DNA from: Paracoccaceae bacterium
GTDB lineage: Bacteria; Pseudomonadota; Alphaproteobacteria; Rhodobacterales; Rhodobacteraceae
NCBI GenBank assembly: GCA_021767525.1
Contig: JAASTF010000174.1
Coordinates: 1-6,652, forward strand
DNA length: 6,652 nucleotides
Direction: 5' to 3'
In this document: positions 1-5,368 of the stretch, one piece after another
Layout: the number at the start of each line of letters is the position of its first letter
Position numbering within the stretch: position 1 is the stretch's first letter
Translations under genes and position numbers: made by a program
Notes under the pieces: model-generated
What the model was told of the DNA's origin: nothing
Database searches by the model: none
What the model saw: only the letters and a program-made list of their open reading frames with translations

Positions 1-44
1 GCATCCCGGGCGGGCATGTTCCATCTAAACACCAGACAAACCGC

Positions 45-57
45 AAGGAGCGGAGGG
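45..57 (+). promoter_or_regulatory. Ribosome binding site of the thioredoxin/TPR gene
   Basis: Two overlapping Shine-Dalgarno-like stretches precede the ATG at 62: AAGGAG at 45-50 and GGAGGG at 52-57. The second ends 4-5 bases before the start codon and the first 11 bases before it. This fixes the start at 62 rather than at an in-frame codon further in. The remaining upstream bases 1-44 show no promoter boxes I would defend, and any promoter or upstream gene lies outside the window. Confidence 0.7.
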
Positions 58-61
58 CGAT

Positions 62-988
62 ATGCTGGAACTGAATGGTGGCGCGCAGCCGCAAACCGAC
101 CTGATCAAGGATGTGGGCGAAGAGGCCTTTATGGCCGAGGTGATCGATGGCTCGGCCGAGGTGCCGGTGATCGTCGATTTCTGGGCGCCGTGGTGTGGCC
201 CGTGCAAGACGCTGGGCCCGATGCTGGAAGATGCCGTGCGGGCCGCGAAGGGCGCGGTCAAGATGGCCAAGGTGAACGTGGACGAGGCGCAGCGCCTGGC
301 CAGCGCCCTGGCGCAGCAGGGGCTGCCGCTGCAGTCCATCCCGACGGTCGTGGCCTTTTACCAGGGCCGGCCGGTCGACATGTTCCAGGGTGCGGTCCCG
401 CAATCCGAGATCAAGGCGTTCATCGAGCGCGTGGTGCAGGCCGCGGGCGGGGACGCCAGCGGTGGTCTGGACGAGGCGATCGAGGCCGCCGAGGAAATGC
501 TGGCGCAGGGCGCCGTGGCCGATGCCGCGCAGACCTTTGCCGCGATCCTGGGCGAGGCGCCCGACAATGCCGACGCTTACGGCGGGCTGGTGCGCTGCCA
601 TATCGCGGCCGGTCAGCTGGACGAGGCCGAGGCGACGCTGAACGGCGCGCCCGCCGAGATCGCCACCACCGCCCCGCTGGAAGCCGCGCGGGCGCAGCTG
701 GACCTGGCGCGCCAGGCCGAGGGCGCGGGCCCGCTGGACGAGTTGCGCGCCGCGGTCGAGGCGCAGCCCGACGATTTGCAGGCGCGCTATGATTACGCGC
801 AGGCGCTGTATGCCAAGGGCGATGCCGAAGAGGCGGTGACCCAGCTGCTGGAGCTGTTCCGCCGCGACCGCGAGTGGAACGACGGCGCCGCCAAGGCGCA
901 GCTTTTCACCATTTTCGACGCGCTGAAACCCAACGATCCGGTGGTGTTGAACGGTCGGCGGAAACTGAGTTCGATGATATTTGCCTGA
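62..988 (+). CDS. cnoX: CnoX-type thioredoxin-TPR chaperedoxin (co-chaperone YbbN family)
   Basis: This 308-residue protein combines an N-terminal thioredoxin fold (about residues 12-127) with a C-terminal helical TPR-like region (about 135-305), the architecture of CnoX/YbbN. Seen directly: the thioredoxin active site WAPWCGPCK with cysteines 45 and 48, the cis-proline loop SIPT at 92-95, and Ala/Glu-rich helical repeats such as YDYAQALYAKGDAEEAV near 243-259. There is no signal peptide, so it should be cytoplasmic. Family knowledge: CnoX holds unfolding proteins during oxidative (hypochlorous acid) stress and passes them to GroEL or DnaK. The E. coli protein has lost the first active-site cysteine, whereas some alphaproteobacterial versions keep CxxC and also reduce disulfides. 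This one keeps both cysteines, so I infer a dual thioredoxin and holdase role. It is the first gene of a three-gene + strand operon, followed 26 bases later by the Lon-domain gene. It could equally be annotated simply as a thioredoxin family protein. Confidence 0.92.
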   Translation: MLELNGGAQPQTDLIKDVGEEAFMAEVIDGSAEVPVIVDFWAPWCGPCKTLGPMLEDAVRAAKGAVKMAKVNVDEAQRLASALAQQGLPLQSIPTVVAFYQGRPVDMFQGAVPQSEIKAFIERVVQAAGGDASGGLDEAIEAAEEMLAQGAVADAAQTFAAILGEAPDNADAYGGLVRCHIAAGQLDEAEATLNGAPAEIATTAPLEAARAQLDLARQAEGAGPLDELRAAVEAQPDDLQARYDYAQALYAKGDAEEAVTQLLELFRRDREWNDGAAKAQLFTIFDALKPNDPVVLNGRRKLSSMIFA

Positions 989-1014
989 CCTGTTCCGGGG
1001 CCTAGTTCTTGGGC

Positions 1015-1662
1015 ATGGCAAAGACGTTCGACCTACCAGACGTGATACCGGTTTTCCCGCTGCCCGGGGCGCTGATGCTGCCCCGCGCGCGGTTGCCGCT
1101 GCATATATTCGAGCCGCGCTACCTGGCGATGCTTGACGACGCGCTGAAGGTGCCCGACCGACTGATCGGCATGGTGCAGCCCGTCAAGGGCCGCGACACG
1201 GGGCAGGGGCCGGGGCTGCACACGATCGGCTGCGCCGGGCGCGTGACGCAGTTTTCCGAAACCGAGGACGGGCGTTACATGATCACCCTGACCGGCATTT
1301 CGCGGTTTCGCGTGGTCAGCGAGATCGAAGGCTTTACCCCCTATCGCCGCGTGCGCGCCAATTGGGAAGGGTTCGAGCGCGACAGGGGCGCCGAGGAGAC
1401 GGACCCGGAGTTCAAGCGCGACGCGCTGATGGACCTGCTGGCGCGGTATTTCCACGCCCGCAACCTGAGCACCGACTGGGAGTCGCTGAAAGAGGCGGAT
1501 GACGAGCTGCTGATCAACTCGTTGTCGATGCTGCTGGATTTCGATATCGAAGACAAGCAGGCCCTGCTGGAGGCGCCCTGCCTGACCACGCGGCGCGAGA
1601 CGCTGATGGGTTTGCTGGAATACGCGCTGCGGGGCGGCGATGGCGGTGAGGTGATGCAATGA
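1015..1662 (+). CDS. Lon N-terminal (substrate-binding) domain protein
   Basis: A 215-residue protein made almost entirely of a Lon N-terminal substrate-recognition domain (LON/PUA-like). It lacks the AAA+ and Ser-Lys protease parts that would make it a protease. The diagnostic opening is present: VIPVFPLPGALMLPRARLP at about 10-28, then LHIFEPRY at 29-36. Later come GCAGRVTQF (72-80) and an ITLTGISRFRV strand (90-100), followed by a helical C-terminal part. Stand-alone proteins like this are widespread and often called 'LON peptidase substrate-binding domain-containing protein'. Their role is not well established; recruiting or handling unfolded substrates is a guess from the domain. I chose the ATG at 1015. 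A TTG at 1009 in the same frame would add two residues but has no better ribosome binding site, and no clear Shine-Dalgarno is visible for either, suggesting coupling to the upstream gene. Its stop overlaps the next gene's start in ATGA. Confidence 0.9.
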   Translation: MAKTFDLPDVIPVFPLPGALMLPRARLPLHIFEPRYLAMLDDALKVPDRLIGMVQPVKGRDTGQGPGLHTIGCAGRVTQFSETEDGRYMITLTGISRFRVVSEIEGFTPYRRVRANWEGFERDRGAEETDPEFKRDALMDLLARYFHARNLSTDWESLKEADDELLINSLSMLLDFDIEDKQALLEAPCLTTRRETLMGLLEYALRGGDGGEVMQ

Positions 1663-1847
1663 CCGAGGCCCAAGCCCAACTGTTCGACCGCCGGATGCTT
1701 GAGGCGCTGGTCTGCCCGCAAACCGGCGCGGTTCTGGAGTACGATGCCGAACGGCAGGAGCTGGTGTCGAAATCGGCGCGGCTGGCCTATCCCATCCGCA
1801 ACGGGATCCCCGTCATGCTGGCCGACGAGGCGCGCAAGCTGGAGTGA
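1659..1847 (+). CDS. Trm112-like small protein (UPF0434/YcaR family)
   Basis: A 62-residue protein with the compact Trm112/YcaR signature: LLxxLVCPxT-like start (LEALVCPQTGAVLEYD, residues 15-30) and the LAYPIRNGIPVML strand-turn-strand near 42-54. Eukaryotic and archaeal Trm112 is a zinc-binding activator of several methyltransferases. Bacterial homologues are much shorter and largely uncharacterised. Only one cysteine (Cys19) is present, so the four-cysteine zinc site is absent; this is common in alphaproteobacterial members and is not evidence of decay. The ATG overlaps the stop of the Lon-domain gene by four bases (ATGA at 1659-1662). A GAGGTG stretch at 1648-1653 can act as ribosome binding site, so translation is probably coupled. 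It is the last gene of the left operon. Confidence 0.88.
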   Translation: MTEAQAQLFDRRMLEALVCPQTGAVLEYDAERQELVSKSARLAYPIRNGIPVMLADEARKLE

Positions 1848-1998
1848 CCGGCAGCACTGCCGCACAACGCGTGGCCGCGCGGAAAGATCGCCGCCCATGC
1901 ATTTCCCAAAGACCCCTTTTTTCTGATCTTGTCGTCTTGGTGGAAGTCCGATGAGTAGCAAAAACTGAGCTTACGCTGCTGCTGCCCAAATGGCTGCC
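1848..1998. other. Gene-free stretch between operons, left edge of the less GC-rich segment
   Basis: This non-coding stretch contains a small dyad, CGGCAGCACTGCCG at 1849-1862, right after the Trm112 stop. It has no T-run behind it, so it is at best a weak hairpin. A run of six T (1917-1922) lies further on without a matching stem before it. Composition drops from GC-rich to mixed at about 1900. I see no convincing gene, tRNA or repeat here. Confidence 0.5.
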
Positions 1999-2067
1999 TT
2001 AGCGAATGGTACGAAGATCGCGTATCTCCGATTGAAAGTGACTGATCAGGGCGTCCGTCTCATCGTA
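1999..2067 (-). other. In-frame continuation beyond the amber stop of the distal DUF paralog
   Basis: On the - strand, directly after the TAG at 2070-2068, the same frame stays open for 22 codons before TAA (2001-1999). The extension ends in the residues ISHFQSEIRDLRTIR. These align with the C-terminal IYPFFDGQLTSITFE of the neighbouring paralog with a single one-residue gap: I-I, F-F, E-Q, I-L, L-I. With the extension the protein would be 284 codons (counting the TAG) against 281 for the paralog, so the length gap between the two disappears. I read this as the original C-terminal beta-strand now cut off by a nonsense codon. Confidence 0.6.
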
Positions 2068-2853
2068 CTAGCGATACTCCAGCCGTGTCGGCATCATGAA
2101 ACCCCCAATCTCACGGTAGTCGGACTTTAGGCCAACCTCGCGCTGCATCATTTCATTTCCTTCCATCAAGAGCCTGTCGCCGTCCATTGAGACGATTTCC
2201 CCATCGGAGCCAAAAGTGACAAGGTATGATCCTTCAAGATCGCCATGGGTAATACGCAATCGGGATGAATTTTCATCATTTTCTTCCCACGCTACGAAAT
2301 CGTTTGGGAGAAGCGCCCAAGGCATCAGGGGAGCTTGCCCGTAGTAGCGCAGCACCAGGTAGCTGTAGAGAGAATTGACCTGCTCTGCGGATTGATAATC
2401 GGTGTGCATGACCTTCATCCACCCCAAAAGCTTCGCGCGCATGTCGTGTTCATCCACAAAAAACGCATCTCGGCTTTCAATCAGCGGCAGCCCATAGCGC
2501 CAGAACCACCCGGTAAACATATAGACCGGCCAGTTGGGATGGCTCACCTGCCGCCCGTCGGCCTGAAATTCGCCTACCACGGGCAACATGAAATTCCCGT
2601 CTTGGCTCCATTCAATGCCGCGTAGAGTGATGCTTGTTTGACCATTGAATGTGTAGTCGAAATAGCGCCTTACGGGTGCAGGCAGATCGGCATAGGCGTC
2701 GGGGCTGAGATCTATCGTGATCGGGTCTTCCGCTAGCACGCGAGTGTCGATGATACGGGAATTCTCACTTTTTGCCCGGTAGAGCCCGATACCCCCGAAA
2801 AGACACATGATGAGAACGAGACACCCAAGAGCGATCAGTGATTTAACCAGCAT
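2068..2853 (-). CDS. Membrane-anchored DUF6544/DUF6920-like protein, probably C-terminally truncated
   Basis: A 261-residue protein of unknown function. A hydrophobic segment at about 5-24 (after MLVK) with few charged residues looks like an uncleaved signal anchor. The bulk, starting at about residue 28, would then face the periplasm. The rest reads as alternating beta strands with hallmarks shared with the neighbouring gene: LPAPVRRYF (57-65), MRAKLLGWMKVM (138-149), MPWALLP (177-183), WE (189-190), and DYREIGGFMMP (245-255). From memory this pattern (LPxPVxRYF near the start, xYRxIGGxxxP near the end) matches DUF6544/DUF6920-type proteins; no function is established. ATG at 2853 is supported by AGAAGGAA at 2861-2868. 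It lies 19 bases after the upstream paralog, so the two are surely co-transcribed. The stop is TAG, after which the frame stays open for a paralog-like C-terminus (1999-2067). It may therefore be a slightly truncated pseudogene or a readthrough gene. Base composition is lower in GC than the flanking operons. Confidence 0.75.
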   Translation of the reverse strand: MLVKSLIALGCLVLIMCLFGGIGLYRAKSENSRIIDTRVLAEDPITIDLSPDAYADLPAPVRRYFDYTFNGQTSITLRGIEWSQDGNFMLPVVGEFQADGRQVSHPNWPVYMFTGWFWRYGLPLIESRDAFFVDEHDMRAKLLGWMKVMHTDYQSAEQVNSLYSYLVLRYYGQAPLMPWALLPNDFVAWEENDENSSRLRITHGDLEGSYLVTFGSDGEIVSMDGDRLLMEGNEMMQREVGLKSDYREIGGFMMPTRLEYR

Positions 2854-2860
2854 GGTTTCG

Positions 2861-2868
2861 TTCCTTCT
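2861..2868 (-). promoter_or_regulatory. Ribosome binding site of the distal DUF paralog
   Basis: Read on the - strand, AGAAGGAA sits seven bases before the ATG at 2853. It lies inside the 19-base gap between the two paralogs, so the second gene has its own translation start on the shared transcript. Confidence 0.6.
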
Positions 2869-2872
2869 GGGG

Positions 2873-3718
2873 TCATTCGAAGGTGATGCTGGTCAGTTGC
2901 CCATCAAAGAACGGGTAAATCTCGCCCCCTGCCATCCTTGAAATGACAAAGGCATGCGGAACCATTACGCCACCAATGTCGCGGTAGTCGGTTCGGCTCA
3001 CATGTTCCCCCGAGCCGTGGTAAGGTGTACTCAGATCGCCGTCTTCTTCGGCTACCATATGTGTGATCTCGCCGGTCGCGCCAAAGTGGACAATCATCGC
3101 GGATTGCAGACCATCCGCGCCGACAATGGCGCGGGCCGTTTGGCCATCAATCGCCTCCCATGTAACCGGCCCACCCGGAAGAAGTGCGTGCGGATATAGA
3201 GCGCTTTCCAGCAACCAGCGACGAAGCGAGATGACATTCAACTCTGGCGTTTCCCGCTCATCTACCACCGTCATCGTGGACAGCACCTTGGCTTTCATCT
3301 CCATCTCGCCGTCGGCAAAGAAGTCATAGGCGCGCGCCCAAACGCCGGGGATAATCGGCGTGGTGGCCGAGAACATGAGCGCAGGCGTGTTTGTCGCAAT
3401 AACCTGTTCTGACGTGGTGAAGTTGAAACTCTCAGTCTGCGGTCGGCGAAACTGACCTTCTGAGCTCAATCGGACCAGACGTGCCTGAGAAATTCCGTTC
3501 GGGAAAGCGAAGGCAAAATAGCGTTGCACTGGATCAGGCAAGCTGGAAATGGCGTCCTGAGTTGCCGCTGGAGCCCGTGCGCCTTGCGCAATCGCTTCCA
3601 CCTGATCCTGAAACTGGCGAATGTCACGCTCGGTCAGGAAAGATCCGATACCGATCGTTGCTGCGATGCCGATGAGCGCGACAAGCACCCCTGCGCCGGT
3701 CCATTTCAAGATGTTCAT
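2873..3718 (-). CDS. Membrane-anchored DUF6544/DUF6920-like protein, proximal paralog
   Basis: A 281-residue protein of unknown function, paralogous to the gene that follows it. Residues about 8-28 form a hydrophobic Gly/Ala/Ile-rich segment after MNILKWT, fitting a single N-terminal membrane anchor with the rest outside the cytoplasm. Conserved blocks shared with the paralog are LPDPVQRYFAFAF (60-72), MEMKAKVLSTMTVV (139-152), YPHALLPGGPVTWE (175-188) and TDYRDIGGVMVP (243-254). It ends with a strand, FDGQLTSITFE, that the paralog lacks before its stop. I recognise the overall pattern as DUF6544/DUF6920-like with moderate confidence; no catalytic motif is obvious. Start ATG at 3718 has a strong AAAAGGAGA ribosome binding site. 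It is the first gene of a two-gene - strand unit facing away from a TetR regulator, with the shared operator region directly upstream. It is therefore most likely repressed by that regulator and induced by its unknown ligand. Confidence 0.8.
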   Translation of the reverse strand: MNILKWTGAGVLVALIGIAATIGIGSFLTERDIRQFQDQVEAIAQGARAPAATQDAISSLPDPVQRYFAFAFPNGISQARLVRLSSEGQFRRPQTESFNFTTSEQVIATNTPALMFSATTPIIPGVWARAYDFFADGEMEMKAKVLSTMTVVDERETPELNVISLRRWLLESALYPHALLPGGPVTWEAIDGQTARAIVGADGLQSAMIVHFGATGEITHMVAEEDGDLSTPYHGSGEHVSRTDYRDIGGVMVPHAFVISRMAGGEIYPFFDGQLTSITFE

Positions 3719-3723
3719 ATGCG

Positions 3724-3732
3724 TCTCCTTTT
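3724..3732 (-). promoter_or_regulatory. Strong ribosome binding site of the proximal DUF paralog
   Basis: Read on the - strand, AAAAGGAGA lies five bases before the ATG at 3718, close to ideal. This contrasts with the weak site of the divergent regulator gene, consistent with abundant expression of the DUF pair and modest expression of its regulator. Confidence 0.75.
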
Positions 3733-3747
3733 CTGTTGTTCAATCTC

Positions 3748-3800
3748 AACCGTACACAAGTTTACGGCCATTTACTTGTGGCGTAAACTTGTGTACGGTT
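3748..3800. promoter_or_regulatory. Long inverted repeat containing two TetR-type operators in the divergent promoter region
   Basis: Arms AACCGTACACAAGTTTACG (3748-3766) and CGTAAACTTGTGTACGGTT (3782-3800) are perfect reverse complements, 19 bp each, separated by 15 bases. With a one-base bulge the symmetry continues into CTCA/TGAG outside. Each arm plus its neighbouring base is itself a pseudo-palindrome: CCGTACACAAGTTTACGG at 3750-3767 pairs at seven of nine positions. The second copy, GCGTAAACTTGTGTACGG, is at 3781-3798. Pseudo-palindromes of this size between a TetR gene and a divergent target are typical TetR-dimer operators. Two sites 31 bases centre to centre (about three helical turns) would suit two dimers on the same DNA face. 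I infer that the regulator at 3828-4424 binds here and represses both itself and the DUF pair. Promoter boxes are not clear enough to place, though TTGTGT sequences within the arms could serve as -35 elements in either direction. Confidence 0.8.
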
Positions 3801-3827
3801 TGAGTCAAGATAAATTTGGTGGTCCGT

Positions 3828-4424
3828 ATGAGCAGCGAACAGGCAAAACGGAGGGCGGAGATCGAGGCTGCGGCCTTCAGAGTGCTGGAGCGGGTTGGCT
3901 ACAAGAAGGCCAGCATGTTGCAGATTGCCAAGGAAGCGAAGGCTTCGAACGAGACGCTTTATGCCTGGTACGGCAACAAGCAGGCCCTGTTTCAAAGCCT
4001 TATCGTTGCCAATGCCGAGGCGGTTGAGGACGCGCTAAAGAGTACACTCACTGGCAGCGCAAATGATCTTTTCGAACTGGGAAAGCTGGTCCTCGGTTTC
4101 ACGGCAGGGGACAAGGCGATAATCATCAACAGGGCGGCTGTTGCTGATGTCCAAGAAACCGGACTTCTGTCGCAGGCAATTGAATCACACGCACGCCAGG
4201 CAATGCTGAGGGTCATCAAAGCCTACCTGACAGAGCTTGAAGTGTCAGGGAAATTCACATTCGATCTTGGCGTTGAAGCTGCGACAGAAGTGTATGTCAG
4301 CCTTCTTATGGGTGAGCTTCAAATGCAGCAAGCTCTTGGCTCGATGGCGGCGCTGTCTAGCAACGAGATTGAAGCACGGTCGCTGCGGGCCAGCACCCTT
4401 TTTAGTAAGCTCTTTGAGAATTAG
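3828..4424 (+). CDS. TetR/AcrR family transcriptional regulator
   Basis: A 198-residue regulator with a typical TetR N-terminal domain. Residues about 10-56 carry the three-helix DNA-binding unit: IEAAAFRVLERVGYKKASM, then IAKEAKASNETLYAWYGNK containing the recognition helix (about 40-46) and the Y-x-W/H-Y-x-x-K ending that marks the family. The rest (about 60-198) is all-helical and would form the dimer and ligand pocket. It is too divergent to predict a ligand. I chose ATG at 3828, with GGTGG at 3818-3822 as a weak ribosome binding site. In-frame TTG (3816) and GTG (3819) are possible but would add only four or three residues. It is divergent from the two DUF genes, and the double operator lies 28 bases upstream of its start, so autoregulation is likely. 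Composition is lower in GC than the flanking operons, consistent with acquisition as one cassette. Confidence 0.92.
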   Translation: MSSEQAKRRAEIEAAAFRVLERVGYKKASMLQIAKEAKASNETLYAWYGNKQALFQSLIVANAEAVEDALKSTLTGSANDLFELGKLVLGFTAGDKAIIINRAAVADVQETGLLSQAIESHARQAMLRVIKAYLTELEVSGKFTFDLGVEAATEVYVSLLMGELQMQQALGSMAALSSNEIEARSLRASTLFSKLFEN

Positions 4425-4563
4425 CCGACACCACAGTCGCTTGACCAACTCGGCGTTACGAGACACATGGCTGACATTCATTCGCAGTGCAGCATCGGTT
4501 AGATTGCGCTCAGAGTCGCCATGCGCCGCAGTATGGATAGTGGTCGGCGCTCGTGGGTGGCGA
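4425..4563. other. Gene-free stretch, right edge of the cassette
   Basis: Between the regulator's stop and the SDR terminator hairpin I see no credible gene. A - strand frame is open through this stretch and on into the regulator gene, beginning at an ATG at 4481. It has no ribosome binding site and runs antisense to the regulator for most of its length, so I treat it as a shadow. No clear terminator follows the regulator on the + strand. Confidence 0.4.
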
Positions 4564-4582
4564 AAGGCCCGGCGCGGGCCTT
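4564..4582 (-). terminator. Probable rho-independent terminator of the SDR operon
   Basis: A perfect 8-bp GC-rich stem, AAGGCCCG at 4564-4571 with CGGGCCTT at 4575-4582 around a 3-base loop, lies 13 bases beyond the SDR stop. Read on the - strand the stem ends in TT followed by T and C, so the T-tail is short. Such short-tailed GC hairpins are common terminators in GC-rich alphaproteobacteria. It could also stop + strand transcription coming from the regulator gene. Confidence 0.55.
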
Positions 4583-4595
4583 CCTGGTGCGCCGT

Positions 4596-5339
4596 TTAGA
4601 TGCAGCGCCCGCCATCCACCTCCATCGCGACGCCGGTGATCATGCTGGCCTCGTCCGAGCACAGGAAACAGGCGGCGTTACCCATGTCTTCGGGTGTTGA
4701 AAAGCGGCCCAGCGGGATGGTCGACAGGAATTTCGTGCGCATTTCGGGCGTGTCCTCGCCCATGAAGCTGGCCAGCAGCGGCGTTTCGCCGGCCACCGGG
4801 CACAGCGCGTTCACCCGCACCTGGCGCGGGGCCAGTTCCACCGCCATCGTCTTGGTCGCCGTCACCATCCATCCCTTCGAGGCGTTATACCAGTTCAGGT
4901 TCGGGCGTGGCGACAGGCCCGCCGTCGAGGCGACGTTCAGGATCGCGCCGCCGCGTTCCTTCATATGCGGCACCAGCGCACGGGCGGTCAGGTAGACGGA
5001 TTTGCAATTCACCAGGAACACGCGGTCGAATTCTTCATCCGTCACCTCTTCCATCGGTTTGGGCAGGTGGGTGACGCCGGCGTTGTTCACCAGGATGTCG
5101 ACATGCCCCATTTCGGCCAGTGCCTTTTCGGCCATGTCCTGCACCGCGCCGCCATTGGCCACGTTGCAGGCATGACCGAAGGCGCCGTTGCCCACATCCT
5201 CGGCGATGCCATCAGCGCCGTCGGTGTTGATGTCGACCACCATCACCCGCGCGCCTTCGGCGGCGAATTTGCGCACGATGCCCGCGCCGAACCCGCTGGC
5301 CCCGCCGGTGACGATCGCTGTTTTTCCGTCCAGTCTCAT
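4596..5339 (-). CDS. SDR family NAD(H)-dependent oxidoreductase
   Basis: A 247-residue classical short-chain dehydrogenase/reductase, the usual length for the family. In order: the Rossmann glycine motif TGGASGFG (11-18); Asp36 at the end of the second strand (VVDIN), which favours NAD(H) over NADP(H); NNAG (85-88); catalytic Asn111, Ser138 (NVAST), Tyr151 and Lys155 (YNASK); and the C-terminal ITGVAMEVDGG (234-244). All active-site residues are intact. The substrate cannot be read from sequence; annotations such as 3-oxoacyl-ACP reductase or glucose 1-dehydrogenase would be generic transfers. I set the start at ATG 5339, preceded by GAGGGAGAG at 5346-5354. The frame is open upstream to 5477, but that extra part overlaps the preceding gene and precedes the Rossmann fold, so it is not coding. 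It is the last gene of the - strand operon, 29 bases after the YcaQ-like gene. Confidence 0.92.
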   Translation of the reverse strand: MRLDGKTAIVTGGASGFGAGIVRKFAAEGARVMVVDINTDGADGIAEDVGNGAFGHACNVANGGAVQDMAEKALAEMGHVDILVNNAGVTHLPKPMEEVTDEEFDRVFLVNCKSVYLTARALVPHMKERGGAILNVASTAGLSPRPNLNWYNASKGWMVTATKTMAVELAPRQVRVNALCPVAGETPLLASFMGEDTPEMRTKFLSTIPLGRFSTPEDMGNAACFLCSDEASMITGVAMEVDGGRCI

Positions 5340-5345
5340 GTCTTT

Positions 5346-5354
5346 CTCTCCCTC
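5346..5354 (-). promoter_or_regulatory. Ribosome binding site deciding the SDR start
   Basis: Read on the - strand, GAGGGAGAG lies six bases before the ATG at 5339. It fits the start immediately before the Rossmann fold (MRLDGKTAIVTGG) and argues against the longer frame that opens inside the upstream gene. Confidence 0.7.
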
Positions 5355-5368
5355 GTGTTGTGGCGCGG

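Noticed and set aside
1..44. The end of an upstream gene or a promoter at the left edge
   Set aside because: One frame stops at 26-28, but the few residues before it match no family I can name, and no convincing -35/-10 pair is visible.
16..792. A 258-codon + strand open frame overlapping the thioredoxin gene
   Set aside because: Its product is almost only Gly/Arg/Ala, as expected from a shifted frame of GC-rich coding DNA, and it overlaps a gene with clear thioredoxin motifs and a proper ribosome binding site.
1659..1847. Loss of zinc ligands in the Trm112-like protein as a sign of decay
   Set aside because: Short bacterial members of this family commonly have a single cysteine; the rest of the motif pattern is intact.
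1849..1862. CGGCAGCACTGCCG as terminator of the left operon
   Set aside because: The stem is short with almost no loop and is not followed by T residues, so I note it only as a weak dyad.
1033..1961. Long - strand open frames antisense to the Lon-domain and Trm112 genes
   Set aside because: They have no ribosome binding sites and no recognisable motifs, and they mirror well-supported + strand genes; GC-rich DNA routinely gives such shadows.
3748..3800. The long inverted repeat as a transcription terminator or mobile-element end
   Set aside because: It sits between two divergent start codons with no T-run, has no second copy or transposase nearby, and its internal palindromes fit TetR operators better.
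4245..4481. A possible small - strand gene starting at 4481 downstream of the SDR terminator
   Set aside because: It has no ribosome binding site, is mostly antisense to the TetR gene, and its residues match nothing I recognise; a degraded gene remnant cannot be excluded.
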